Shown here: in pieces, positions 15,824 through 24,784 of the stretch
Layout: every line of letters begins with the position of its first letter
Position numbering within the stretch: the stretch's first letter is position 1
Assembly: GCF_039969785.1 (NCBI RefSeq)
Contig: NZ_JBDVNC010000017.1
Location: forward strand, 62,001-126,000
Direction of reading: 5' to 3'
Source: Shimia sp039969785
Lineage (GTDB): Bacteria > Pseudomonadota > Alphaproteobacteria > Rhodobacterales > Rhodobacteraceae
Length of the DNA stretch: 64,000 nucleotides
The notes under the pieces: model-generated
Databases searched by the model: none
What the model was told of the DNA's origin: nothing
Seen by the model: the letters and a program-made list of their open reading frames with translations, nothing else
Made by a program: the position numbers and the translations under genes

Positions 15824-17095
15824 TTACGTCACCTTTAAGACCGTGTTGAAATGCGCCTCCCACGTTGCAGGAGAGTATCGCTTTCCGGTCTGCCCATCCG
15901 GTTTCTTATTCGCCCGGTGTGCCTTTGCCAAAGACCTTATGGCCTTCTCCCATGAATAACTGTCCGAAACCCCTGCGTAAATGGGATAATCTGACAGAAT
16001 TTCCCTCAAAACTGGTAAATCACTACAGATCACAGGAACACCCATTGCCGCAGCTTCGGCTGGCGGCAGACCATACCCCTCGGCAAGGCTGGGAAAAACC
16101 AGCCCCGCCGCGTCGCGCAGCATGGAAAACAGGGCGTCGTCGTCCAGATCGTTGAACTCGTGCACAAAGGCCCCTTTCAAAGGGGACGCGTCCAACCGCG
16201 CAGTCAAGTCATCTACCATCCAGCCTCTTCGCCCACATATGACCAGATGGGGCATGTCATCCATTGGCAAAGACTTTGCCATTCGGTCCCAAACATCCAA
16301 AAGCAACACGTGGTTTTTGCGCGGTTCAATTGTACCGATACAGACAAAATACGGACCTGGTATGTTTGGCATCACTGGATTGTTTACGGATTGGAAAAAA
16401 TCGGTATCTACTCCCAGATGCGCAACCTCAATTGACGGTGTCCGCCGAGTGCGATCTAAATGCCGCTCAATGGCGTCCTTTGACACATCCGAGTTGGTCA
16501 GGATCATATCCGCATACATTTGCGTTGCGGACAAATACCCACGAAATCGCTCGATTGATTGCGGCGTTTGATATTCAGGATAGTCCAGCGGAATAGCGTC
16601 ATGCAAAAAAATGGACACCTGTGCATGCGGCACTGTCTTGATGGCAGCAAGGGTCGTTTGCGAAAAATTGGCCTGATCGACGTTCAGATATACTGTTCCG
16701 GGCGGCACATTGCGTTGCAACATCCTCCCTAATCGGGCCGGAGTGCAACGAGCAATCGAAAGTCGTCGCAAATCGGATTCTGTGATCTGCCTGAAATCTT
16801 TAGATTTTCTGAGCAGTTTTGACAGCAGGTCCGGCGTACCCCACGGAACTCGCTGCTCTAGCCGCAACAGCAAGCCCCGCATGCCATCGTTATCGATCAG
16901 CACAAACCCTAACCGAGTGCGGGCAAGTCCAAAACTAGGCTCAGGCGCCTCAACGACAGCTTTCAGATAGGCCAAGCAAACACGATCCACTCCGGACGGA
17001 CGTGCACCGGCAACACCCAAAACCCGCGTTAGCTCTAGCAGGCGGGCAGGCGGATTACTTGTCGTAATGGCCGTTTTGGTGCCATCTCCATGCAT
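15824..17095 (-). CDS. GT4-family glycosyltransferase
   Basis: 423 residues with a GT-B fold. The C-terminal domain shows the retaining GT4 features: VAHLGVDTDFF, the phosphate-binding CIGTIEPRKNH, and the E-x7-E motif in LAEGYGLPPAEAAAMG. The N-terminal acceptor domain is divergent. It probably extends a surface polysaccharide from a UDP- or GDP-sugar. The ATG at 17095 makes it overlap the end of galE by 41 nt on the same strand; a later start is possible, but no better codon with a ribosome-binding site is seen. Confidence 0.85.
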   Translation of the reverse strand: MHGDGTKTAITTSNPPARLLELTRVLGVAGARPSGVDRVCLAYLKAVVEAPEPSFGLARTRLGFVLIDNDGMRGLLLRLEQRVPWGTPDLLSKLLRKSKDFRQITESDLRRLSIARCTPARLGRMLQRNVPPGTVYLNVDQANFSQTTLAAIKTVPHAQVSIFLHDAIPLDYPEYQTPQSIERFRGYLSATQMYADMILTNSDVSKDAIERHLDRTRRTPSIEVAHLGVDTDFFQSVNNPVMPNIPGPYFVCIGTIEPRKNHVLLLDVWDRMAKSLPMDDMPHLVICGRRGWMVDDLTARLDASPLKGAFVHEFNDLDDDALFSMLRDAAGLVFPSLAEGYGLPPAEAAAMGVPVICSDLPVLREILSDYPIYAGVSDSYSWEKAIRSLAKAHRANKKPDGQTGKRYSPATWEAHFNTVLKVT

Positions 17096-18038
17096 CTGCT
17101 ATCATGGTTTCCATTGTCGATCGCGTTGGCGTCCAACCTAGTTCTTTCTCGGCACGTGTCGAGCCGGAAACCAGTTTGGTACAATCACCCGGACGCCGCG
17201 GGCCTTCATTATAAGGCACCTCGCGGTTGGTCACGGTGTTCGAATGGTGGATCACCTCGCGCACCGAAAATCCGCTTCCGGTACCCAGATTAAACACCTG
17301 GCTGTCTTTTCCGTCGATCAACCAGCGTAGGCCAAGAACATGCGCATCGACCAGATCGCAAACGTGCACATAGTCGCGAATACACGTACCGTCCGGCGTT
17401 TCATAATCAGTACCAAAAATGGTAAGCGCGTCCCGCTTGCCTTCAATCGCGTCCAGCATCAAAGGGATCAGATGCGTTTCAGGTCGGTGAAATTCGCCAA
17501 CTTCTGCATCAGGATCACCACCTGCCACGTTGAAATAGCGAAAGATCACATGACGCAGGCCGTTTGCGCCTTCAAAATCCTTCAGCATATCTTCGATGGC
17601 GCGCTTAGAAGCGCCGTATGCGTTGATCGGATGTTGTTCGACAGTTTCATCAAGCAAGACATTGTCGTGCTCGCCATAGGTGGCACACGTCGATGAAAAG
17701 ACAAAGTTTTCGCACCCTGCTGCGACGGCGGCCTCGATCAGACAAAGAGACCCGCCCACATTGTTCCGCCAGTAGAGACCGGGTTCTTTCATGCTTTCGC
17801 CGACCTGGCTCAGCGCCGCGAAATGCATGACCGCAACCGGAGCGTATTTTGCAAAAACCTCGTCCAGACGCGCGCGATCCAACAAATCGCCCTGCTCAAA
17901 CGGACCGAACTTTACGGCGTCTTTCCAGCCTGTGCACAGGTTATCAAAAGTGACAGGTGTAAACCCGGCTGCGCGCAACGCCTTGCAGGCGTGCGACCCG
18001 ATATACCCGGCGCCGCCAGTTACAAGCACATTTTTCAT
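17055..18038 (-). CDS. galE: UDP-glucose 4-epimerase
   Basis: 327 residues, short-chain dehydrogenase fold. The NAD-binding site is VTGGAGYIGSH and the catalytic Ser/Tyr-Lys are in FSSTCATYG and YGASK. The RYFNVAGGDPD segment is characteristic of GalE. It interconverts UDP-glucose and UDP-galactose, supplying precursors to the nearby glycosyltransferases. It lies 17 nt downstream of galU, which makes UDP-glucose, on the same strand. Confidence 0.93.
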   Translation of the reverse strand: MKNVLVTGGAGYIGSHACKALRAAGFTPVTFDNLCTGWKDAVKFGPFEQGDLLDRARLDEVFAKYAPVAVMHFAALSQVGESMKEPGLYWRNNVGGSLCLIEAAVAAGCENFVFSSTCATYGEHDNVLLDETVEQHPINAYGASKRAIEDMLKDFEGANGLRHVIFRYFNVAGGDPDAEVGEFHRPETHLIPLMLDAIEGKRDALTIFGTDYETPDGTCIRDYVHVCDLVDAHVLGLRWLIDGKDSQVFNLGTGSGFSVREVIHHSNTVTNREVPYNEGPRRPGDCTKLVSGSTRAEKELGWTPTRSTMETMIADAWRWHQNGHYDK

Positions 18039-18055
18039 GCTCTGAAATCCCTTGT

Positions 18056-18949
18056 TTATTGAGCGGCCTTACGAGTCGCGACCATCTCTTCCAGATAGGC
18101 CGCCAGCTCATCCCGCAAATCTTCACGCGCCAGACCAAACGCCACAGTCGCCTGAAGGAAGCCGGCTTTGGACCCACAATCATACCGCTGACCAACAAAG
18201 CGGTATCCGTAGACATTCCGCTTTCGCTCGATTTCAGCGGCAATCGCATCAGTCAGCTGGATCTCTCCGCCTTTGCCTGATTCTTGGTTCCGCAAAGTTC
18301 GCAGCACATCAGGGGTCAGAATGTATCGTCCAATGACCGCGAGGTTGGACGGAGCCGTTCCCGCCTCGGGCTTTTCCACCATGCCATTTACGGACACCAA
18401 GGATCCCATGTCTTCTTTGACATCAAGCACACCATAGGAGGATGCTTTTTCCGGCGGCACTTCCATCGCGGCAACCATACTACCGCCAGTTTCTTGATAG
18501 GCGTCGACCATCTGCTTTAGACACCCTGTTTCACCAGCAATAACATCGTCTGGCAGGATGACAGCAAATGGTTCATTTGCGATCAACCGATGCGCACAGC
18601 ACACGGCATGACCCAAACCCAGCGCTCTATGCTGGCGGATATATGCGATTGCACCGCTTTCCATGTAGGTTTCTTCGAGCACGCTCAAAAGCTCATTTTT
18701 GCCTTTTCGGCGAAGCTCTTCTTCCAGGTGGGGGGCGTGATCAAAGTAGTCTTCCAGCGCGCTTTTGCCGCGTGAGGTCACAAAGATAAATTCTTTAATG
18801 CCGGCTTCGCGCGCCTCATCAATTGCGTATTGAATAAGCGGCCGGTCAACCAGGGTCATGATTTCCTTGGGAACCGATTTTGTCGCAGGGAGAAATCGCG
18901 TCCCCAGACCAGCAACTGGAAAAATTGCCTTCGTAATTCTTGCCCGCAT
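18056..18949 (-). CDS. galU: UTP-glucose-1-phosphate uridylyltransferase
   Basis: 297 residues. It has the nucleotidyltransferase signature FPVAGLGTRFLPATKSVPKE at the N-terminus, then FVTSRGKSALEDYFD and AVILPDDVI. It makes UDP-glucose from UTP and glucose 1-phosphate. Together with galE (and the epimerase at 22501) it provides nucleotide sugars for the polysaccharide made in this region. The start at 18949 is an ATG; the preceding 180 bp form the gap to the export lipoprotein gene. Confidence 0.95.
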   Translation of the reverse strand: MRARITKAIFPVAGLGTRFLPATKSVPKEIMTLVDRPLIQYAIDEAREAGIKEFIFVTSRGKSALEDYFDHAPHLEEELRRKGKNELLSVLEETYMESGAIAYIRQHRALGLGHAVCCAHRLIANEPFAVILPDDVIAGETGCLKQMVDAYQETGGSMVAAMEVPPEKASSYGVLDVKEDMGSLVSVNGMVEKPEAGTAPSNLAVIGRYILTPDVLRTLRNQESGKGGEIQLTDAIAAEIERKRNVYGYRFVGQRYDCGSKAGFLQATVAFGLAREDLRDELAAYLEEMVATRKAAQ

Positions 18950-19059
18950 TTGTCAATTATCCTATATTTAATATCTGACCGCCACCAATCGGCCGAAGTT
19001 TACCAAAACTCGCGAAAACACGCAATGTGTAACGCGGCTTGATCAAAAACGCATCAGCC

Positions 19060-19090
19060 CTTTTCCGCCTTCGATATCAAGAAGGAAAAG
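19060..19090. repeat. Short inverted repeat downstream of the export lipoprotein gene
   Basis: CTTTTCC (19060-19066) and GGAAAAG (19084-19090) are inverted 7-mers around a 17-nt loop. The element lies about 43 bp past the stop of the Wza-like gene. It lacks a T-run on the minus strand, so a terminator role is uncertain. Confidence 0.3.
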
Positions 19091-19132
19091 ACAATAGATC
19101 ACACGCTGCCGGCCTAGTTCACCTCAAGATGT

Positions 19133-20236
19133 TTAGTTACTAAAGTTGTTCAATGCTATCAGCGTCCCCAACAGGGCGAAAACAGCTTGCGCAGGCTTCA
19201 CCGCCGACTCAGTAGAAAGCACCAAATCCCTGGGATTCACATCAAAGTTTCGGGCAGCAAACAACCCATCAGCCGTTGTTAGATTAAACTCGAAAACAAC
19301 CCACTGAGATTTTGGCCCGCCGCCGTTCAGCTTTATGTCGGACTGCTGATACTGCCGCAAAATCAACAACCCCTGAGGGTTTGCGCGTGCGTCCTGCAGA
19401 CCACCAAGCAAAGATACAGCTTCCATTGCTGAGATGTCTTCTTGATGGAAATACACAAGTTCTTCTTTTTCGGTGGCGCCGACCGCGACGAAGTAACGCT
19501 GTTCCTCAACGACGATAATCTGATCGCCGCCTCTCAGAATTACATTTTTCTTTGGGTCTTCGAACAAGCTGTTCGCCGGAATGTCGTACCGTTTCTCATT
19601 GCGGATAAGGCGTACCACAGGATTCAGAACAGAATCGTGAATACCCCCGGCTTTGGCAAGTGCGGATAAAATCGAGACATCCCGACCGGTCAATGTGATC
19701 GGTCCCGGCTTACTTACACCAGATACCACATCCACGGAATTCTTTGTTCCGGGCAAAACCTCAATCTGAACCTGCGCCGACGGTGCAATCGGTGCCAGTT
19801 TTTGCTGAATGACTTCGCGCGCCTGAGACGCGGTAAGCCCGCCAACCAAAATGCTGTCAACATATGGAACAAAGACCGCACCAGATGCCGATACCGGCGT
19901 CGGTTGAACTTGAACAAAACGTTGTTCCGGCCCAAGCAGCAAAGAGTTCTCCTGATTGTCCCACACTGTCAGAACGATCTGGTCTCCGGCCCTTATCAAA
20001 TTGGAGCTGGGACCGACATCACGATTAAACCAGTGGTAATGCCCATCCCATCCTGTTTCAGGCCAAGTTGACAGCTGACCTACCGAAGCGCGTGTCACTT
20101 CTTCAACGGACACATCCTCTGGCAGGACGTTTGGCCCGATAACTTCGCCCTTAACCGCTGCACCGCGAGGAAGGCTGCAGGCAGTCAGCACGACGCAGCC
20201 GACGACTGCTAAAAGTAGTCCAAAATTGCGCCCCAT
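19133..20236 (-). CDS. Wza/OtnA-type polysaccharide export lipoprotein
   Basis: 367 residues from the ATG at 20236, which has a GAAGG box and yields a textbook lipoprotein signal (GLLLAVVGCVVLTAC, lipid-modified Cys). After it come a Poly_export domain (about 75-150, with LIRAGDQIVLTVWDNQENSL) and SLBB domains (VDVVSGVSKPGPITLTGRD and following). Such proteins form the outer membrane channel for capsule or exopolysaccharide. No Wzc-type co-polymerase or Wzb phosphatase is beside it. An in-frame ATG at 20269 lacks a ribosome-binding site. Confidence 0.88.
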   Translation of the reverse strand: MGRNFGLLLAVVGCVVLTACSLPRGAAVKGEVIGPNVLPEDVSVEEVTRASVGQLSTWPETGWDGHYHWFNRDVGPSSNLIRAGDQIVLTVWDNQENSLLLGPEQRFVQVQPTPVSASGAVFVPYVDSILVGGLTASQAREVIQQKLAPIAPSAQVQIEVLPGTKNSVDVVSGVSKPGPITLTGRDVSILSALAKAGGIHDSVLNPVVRLIRNEKRYDIPANSLFEDPKKNVILRGGDQIIVVEEQRYFVAVGATEKEELVYFHQEDISAMEAVSLLGGLQDARANPQGLLILRQYQQSDIKLNGGGPKSQWVVFEFNLTTADGLFAARNFDVNPRDLVLSTESAVKPAQAVFALLGTLIALNNFSN

Positions 20237-20613
20237 CAACACTGCCTTCAAGTTCTTTGGCCACTTCATAACGTTATACAGACGCTCAAAACAGCAAAAT
20301 GTTGTGTACTCATGCACGTTTTAGAAACTGTGTCCTACAATAACAACATCCCGTTATCTTGCTGTCATGTTTTTCGCAATATGTTGCTGGCGAACGTCGG
20401 CAAGAAAATGGGGATCACGGCTCTTGCCTCGGCACTCAACAGCAAATTTCCGCCGTCGGTAACCGACCCAGGTCGATTAAGAGTTGAACATCTAGGAATG
20501 CTGGAAATTCAGTGCTATAAGGGCGCCGAGTGGTATTTCTTTCATCCTTAGAACAAAAAGAATACAGGCAAAAAAATTTTAGCTCTGGCGCTTTTAAGCC
20601 GGGAAAAAAGGCC
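20237..20613. other. Divergent promoter region, no convincing gene
   Basis: The gap separates the export lipoprotein gene (minus) from the dehydratase gene (plus). It holds a palindrome GTCGGT-A-ACCGAC around 20455-20467, an AT-rich tract near 20560-20580 and several weak promoter-like hexamers. Small open frames here lack codon bias or ribosome-binding sites. I see no RNA gene. Confidence 0.5.
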
Positions 20614-20666
20614 ATGTTTTATAAACTTATCACCTCAATGACGCGCGCTCAAAAAGGCCATGTTTT
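20605..20666 (+). repeat. 16-bp direct repeat around the dehydratase start codon
   Basis: AAAAAGGCCATGTTTT occurs at 20605-20620 and again at 20651-20666, 46 bp apart. The first copy holds the presumed start codon (20614). The second holds an ATG 47 nt further on that is out of frame. The intervening sequence is unrelated. Confidence 0.75.
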
Positions 20667-22500
20667 GATGGCCCTTGACCTGTTCTGGTTGATCGCAGCT
20701 TTTGCTTTGGCGCAAATAGTGCTGACCAACGGGGGCGTGTCGATTTCCGAACTCTGGTCGTCAATGTGGTATCTTTTGTTTTTTGTACCGCTCGCCGCCA
20801 CCGTCATCCATATGTTCGGATTACACCGGATTAAGCTAAACGCTTATGGAATGGATGACATTGCGAGCACAATCACTATGGCTGGCATGTTCGGGCTCGT
20901 CGGGTTGTTCATGACGCTTGTCAGCGGGCCGAAATCCAGCGTCGATGCCCCGACATTGGTTGTGTTCTGTCTGTTGTTTTCAGTCATGTCCGTTTACGGG
21001 CGCATTTTGCTCCGAAAAGTCGTTCTGCGAATTTACTCAAGCGAAAAAAAGCGCAAACGTGTGCTGATCTACGGGGCCGGCCAAACCGGGCAACAATTGG
21101 CGGCCGCACTTCAGACCGACGATGAGTTCGAAGCTGCCTGCTTTGTGGATGACAATCCGGCGCTGCAAAAACTCTCTGTCGCCGGAATGCGAGTGCATCC
21201 TCCAGAAAGCATTCCCATGCTTGTAAAACGCGTCGGGATTGAACGTATTATTCTTGCGATGCCCTCGGTCGAACAATCCGTGCGAATCCATCTTGCCAAA
21301 AGGCTAAGTACGCTGAATTGCGAAGTTCTGGCATTGCCGTCATTCGCAGACATGGTGTTGCGGGGAGAAGAGGCGCCGCGCATTGCCCCCGTTGAATTGT
21401 CCAGCCTACTTGGCCGCGACGCGCTTGAATCGGATTTGCCAGCTGCCAGCAGCGCTTACCAAAATCGTCGGATTCTTGTCACTGGAGGCGGCGGCTCGAT
21501 TGGGTCTGAATTGTGCCGGCAGATTATCGGGTGTAACCCGTCTGAACTGGTGGTCATGGATCACAGTGAATTTGCGCTCTACAAAGTCGTTAAAGAGCTT
21601 GAAGGAATTTCGGCCGGTATAAAGGTCGTGCCTGTTTTAGGGTCAGTTACGCAGCCCGAACTCGTGCGTGATACTCTGATCACGCACCAGATTGACGTCG
21701 TGTTTCATGCAGCCGCCTACAAACATGTGAATCTGGTTGAAACGAATTGCTTCGAAGGGTTCAGAAACAATGTTCTGGGAACCCGCGTTGTAGCCGAAGA
21801 AGCCATCCGTGCAGGCGCCTCTCGGTTTATTCTTGTGTCCACTGACAAGGCCGTACGTCCCACGTCAATGATGGGCTCGACAAAACGAATGGCCGAACTG
21901 GTAGTTCAGGACCTCGCCACCCGCAGCCAGACAACCAAGCTTTCAATGGTTCGGTTTGGCAACGTTTTGGGTTCGTCAGGCTCTGTCATTCCATTGTTCG
22001 AAGAGCAAATCCGAAATAGTGGCCCTGTGACAGTTACGGATCCCGAAGTCACTCGTTATTTCATGACCCGTTCCGAAGCAGTTCGGCTGGTTCTGCTGGC
22101 AGGAAGTTTTTCGCGCGGCGGCGACGTGTTCGTGCTGGACATGGGCAAGCCTGTGTCGATCCTTTCAGTGGCCCGACAGATGATCCAGGCCTCTGGATTC
22201 TCGGTGCGCGACGAAACCAATCCGAACGGCGACATCCCAATCCTTTTCACCGGACTTCAGCCGGGTGAAAAGATGCACGAAGAATTGCTGATTGGCAGCG
22301 ACATGTTGACGACACCGCATCCCAAGATTCTGCGGGCTCAGGAAAAGTACTGGTCTGAACTGGAAATCGCCAACGCATTGCAAGACCTACGCAAATCCAT
22401 AGATAGCCGGGATTCGGAGCTTTTGCGTGCGACCGTGCTTCGCTGGGTGGAATCCGCAGATTCCGAGTCAGAGATACTGACCGTTGTCGGCGAAAGCTGA
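20614..22500 (+). CDS. FlaA1/CapD/WbpM-type membrane NDP-sugar 4,6-dehydratase
   Basis: 628 residues. Four transmembrane helices (about residues 15-115) are followed by a CoA-binding-like Rossmann domain (VLIYGAGQTGQQLA, about 148) and a C-terminal SDR domain (VTGGGGSIGSELCRQ, about 288). Conserved motifs HAAAYKHVNLVE and LVSTDKAVRPTSMMG mark UDP-GlcNAc 4,6-dehydratases acting in capsule or O-antigen synthesis. The likely product is a UDP-4-keto-6-deoxy-HexNAc. It is transcribed opposite to the export lipoprotein. Its TGA directly abuts the stop codon of the next, convergent gene. Confidence 0.9.
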   Translation: MFYKLITSMTRAQKGHVLMALDLFWLIAAFALAQIVLTNGGVSISELWSSMWYLLFFVPLAATVIHMFGLHRIKLNAYGMDDIASTITMAGMFGLVGLFMTLVSGPKSSVDAPTLVVFCLLFSVMSVYGRILLRKVVLRIYSSEKKRKRVLIYGAGQTGQQLAAALQTDDEFEAACFVDDNPALQKLSVAGMRVHPPESIPMLVKRVGIERIILAMPSVEQSVRIHLAKRLSTLNCEVLALPSFADMVLRGEEAPRIAPVELSSLLGRDALESDLPAASSAYQNRRILVTGGGGSIGSELCRQIIGCNPSELVVMDHSEFALYKVVKELEGISAGIKVVPVLGSVTQPELVRDTLITHQIDVVFHAAAYKHVNLVETNCFEGFRNNVLGTRVVAEEAIRAGASRFILVSTDKAVRPTSMMGSTKRMAELVVQDLATRSQTTKLSMVRFGNVLGSSGSVIPLFEEQIRNSGPVTVTDPEVTRYFMTRSEAVRLVLLAGSFSRGGDVFVLDMGKPVSILSVARQMIQASGFSVRDETNPNGDIPILFTGLQPGEKMHEELLIGSDMLTTPHPKILRAQEKYWSELEIANALQDLRKSIDSRDSELLRATVLRWVESADSESEILTVVGES

Positions 22501-23520
22501 TCAGGCCCCGTAGTAGTCTCGATACCAGTCGACAAATTTGCCAACGCCAGTCGCAACTGGCGTAACCGGGCGCTGATCTGTTAATTCCTGCAACAAATCA
22601 GCCGAAGCCCACGTTGCCGGAACATCGCCCGGCTGCATCGGCAAAAAATTCTTCTCTGCCTTCTTGCCGATTGCTTGTTCAATCGCCTCAACAAACGCCA
22701 TCAGCGGAACAGAGTTCCCATTGCCGATATTCACCGCACGCCAAGGCGCGACTTCGCTCAGACTGTCAATCTCGCTGGGTGTGTCACGGATTGCCGGCCC
22801 TGACGGTACGGCCTCAATCAACGCCACAATCCCATCCACCAGATCGTCGATATAGGTAAAGTCGCGACGCATGTCGCCGTGGTTGTAAATATCGATCGCT
22901 TGGCCAGCCAAAATCGCCTTGGTAAATTTAAACAACGCCATATCGGGTCGACCCCACGGACCATAAACCGTGAAAAACCGAAACATCGTAGTCGGCAGGT
23001 TGTAAAGATGTGCATAGGAATGGGCCATCGCCTCATTCGCCTTTTTGGTCGCGGCATAAAACGACATCTGCATGTCCACCTTATGCGTTTCCGCATAAGG
23101 CATCTCTGTATTCGCCCCATAGACAGAACTGGTCGACGCCAGCAACATATGCTGCGGCGGATAGGCCCGTGCCGCCTCTAACAAGTCAAATGTGCCGATC
23201 AGGTTCGCCTCAACATAAGACCTCGGCTCATCGATCGAGTACCGTACTCCGGCCTGCGCCGCCAAATGAATAACCACATCCGGGCGATGCTCTTCAAACA
23301 GACGCATCAACAGCCCCGGCTCTTCCAAACGTCCGATCACGGCCTGAAAACCAGCGTTTTGCAACAGGATCGAATGACGACGCTCTTTCAGAGCCACATC
23401 ATAATAGTCGGTCATCGCATCCAGACCGATCACTTTCCATCCGTCCTTCAACAAACGACGCGCCGTGTGAAAGCCGATAAACCCAGCGGTTCCCGTAACA
23501 AGAGCGGTACGTTGTGTCAT
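22501..23520 (-). CDS. UDP-glucuronate 4-epimerase-like SDR enzyme
   Basis: 339 residues. The NAD site is VTGTAGFIGFHTARRLL; catalytic motifs are STSSVYGANTEMPYAE and FYAATKKANE; FRFFTVYGPWGRPDMALFKF is typical of UDP-glucuronate 4-epimerases (LpsL/CapI type). It would convert UDP-GlcA to UDP-GalA for an acidic polysaccharide. Other SDR sugar epimerases cannot be excluded. The protein is full length. Its stop and that of the convergent dehydratase gene form TGATCA with no base between them. Confidence 0.87.
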   Translation of the reverse strand: MTQRTALVTGTAGFIGFHTARRLLKDGWKVIGLDAMTDYYDVALKERRHSILLQNAGFQAVIGRLEEPGLLMRLFEEHRPDVVIHLAAQAGVRYSIDEPRSYVEANLIGTFDLLEAARAYPPQHMLLASTSSVYGANTEMPYAETHKVDMQMSFYAATKKANEAMAHSYAHLYNLPTTMFRFFTVYGPWGRPDMALFKFTKAILAGQAIDIYNHGDMRRDFTYIDDLVDGIVALIEAVPSGPAIRDTPSEIDSLSEVAPWRAVNIGNGNSVPLMAFVEAIEQAIGKKAEKNFLPMQPGDVPATWASADLLQELTDQRPVTPVATGVGKFVDWYRDYYGA

Positions 23521-23548
23521 GGCGATGTCCTCAAACCGAAATTACCTG

Positions 23549-24784
23549 CTACTCATCTGACAGCAGACGCTGATCCGCAACCCGTAGCGTCTCCAGTTTC
23601 AGTCGTTTTGCAAAGCGGGTCAGCCGGAACAGTTTCTGATCACGATCGGATCGACCAAACAGACCGCCGGTTTGCTCCCAATATCCGGCATCGTCAAACC
23701 TGACACGATGAAAAAGCGCGGTGGCGCTAAACAGGAAAACTGACGGCACAATCCCTTGCCCAATCAGCGATTCCGCCTGTGATCGAACAGATTTACGTTG
23801 CCATCGCCGGCCGGCTACAACCTTGGCGACATGGGCATTCCCGGGCATCTGCTTAAACCCGTCGGCTGATCGAACAATTGCCGCAAGCGACCCGAAACTA
23901 CGGTTTTGACCCTCGGAATACCCCTTGGACAGGCGCCGTAGGATACGCCGCACGTCACCCGGTAACGCGTCACCCCGAACCATATGCTTAAGCATTCTCT
24001 TGCGTTGTGCCGCGCGAAAGCCTTTCCACACCGATGTAATCTGCGTCTCTGGACAGTGCTTGCGCAGGAATACCGCCAGACTGGCGCCGATCTCGAACAG
24101 GTCGCGTGGCACGCGTGCATTGGTACGCTGTTTGTTTTCCAGATACCCGTGGTGTACTTCGGCCAGAGGGACAATGGCCGTCGCCAAACCACGCGCGGCC
24201 AATCGCAGGTTAAGGTCGGTTTCATCCAGATAATAATGAAACGCAGGATCAAACCCGCCCATCTCGGCCAGAATATCGCGCCGGACCGCCATATTTGTAC
24301 CTTCGGTTTTGATCGCGCGCCCTTCGTTTGGGTGCAGAACGACGGGTCGGCGGGAGTCAATTGTAATAGGCTCCGTCGCCGCAGTCCGGTCAACGCTCTG
24401 CGCCGCCCATTGCATCGAAATACCGTTGCGACCGCGCACAAATCCACCGGCCGCAGCAACTTCGGCATCCGCAAACGGAGCAATCAGGTGAAACAGCCAC
24501 CCGGTTTCCGGTACAGCATCATCATCGATAAAGGCCACAATTTCGCCTGCCGCCTGTGCAATCCCACGGTTGCGGGCGGCTGAAATATTGGCGTCGTGAT
24601 ACGGAACGGTCTTGATCTGATCTCCAAAGGGTAACGCTGCAACCGCCTCTAACCCTTCTGTATCCGTGACGACAATCACTTCAAACGCTTCATAGGCCAG
24701 CTGCGAAACCCCGGTCAGACACCGTTTCAGCGCCGCCGGACGTCCCCGACTGACCACCACAACGCTGACCGGGTGTGATGTCAC
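23549..24784 (-). CDS. GT2-family glycosyltransferase
   Basis: 411 residues. The N-terminal GT-A domain (SVVVVSRGRPAALKRCL, then SAARNRGIAQAAGEIVAFIDDD) supplies the nucleotide-binding site and the DxD metal motif. FHYYLDETDLNLRLAARG carries the likely catalytic ED pair. The C-terminal ~150 residues are basic and of unknown role. There is no membrane helix. The gene overlaps kdsB by 4 nt and is probably transcribed with cysQ-kdsB. The donor sugar is unknown. Confidence 0.87.
   Translation of the reverse strand: MTSHPVSVVVVSRGRPAALKRCLTGVSQLAYEAFEVIVVTDTEGLEAVAALPFGDQIKTVPYHDANISAARNRGIAQAAGEIVAFIDDDAVPETGWLFHLIAPFADAEVAAAGGFVRGRNGISMQWAAQSVDRTAATEPITIDSRRPVVLHPNEGRAIKTEGTNMAVRRDILAEMGGFDPAFHYYLDETDLNLRLAARGLATAIVPLAEVHHGYLENKQRTNARVPRDLFEIGASLAVFLRKHCPETQITSVWKGFRAAQRKRMLKHMVRGDALPGDVRRILRRLSKGYSEGQNRSFGSLAAIVRSADGFKQMPGNAHVAKVVAGRRWQRKSVRSQAESLIGQGIVPSVFLFSATALFHRVRFDDAGYWEQTGGLFGRSDRDQKLFRLTRFAKRLKLETLRVADQRLLSDE

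Noticed and set aside
19038..19046. FNR-like TTGATCAA upstream of galU
   Set aside because: The half-sites have no 4-bp spacer, so it does not match the family geometry.
20312..20551. Possible 79-residue gene in the gap before the dehydratase gene
   Set aside because: No ribosome-binding site, no recognisable fold, and it overlaps the likely promoter region of two divergent genes.
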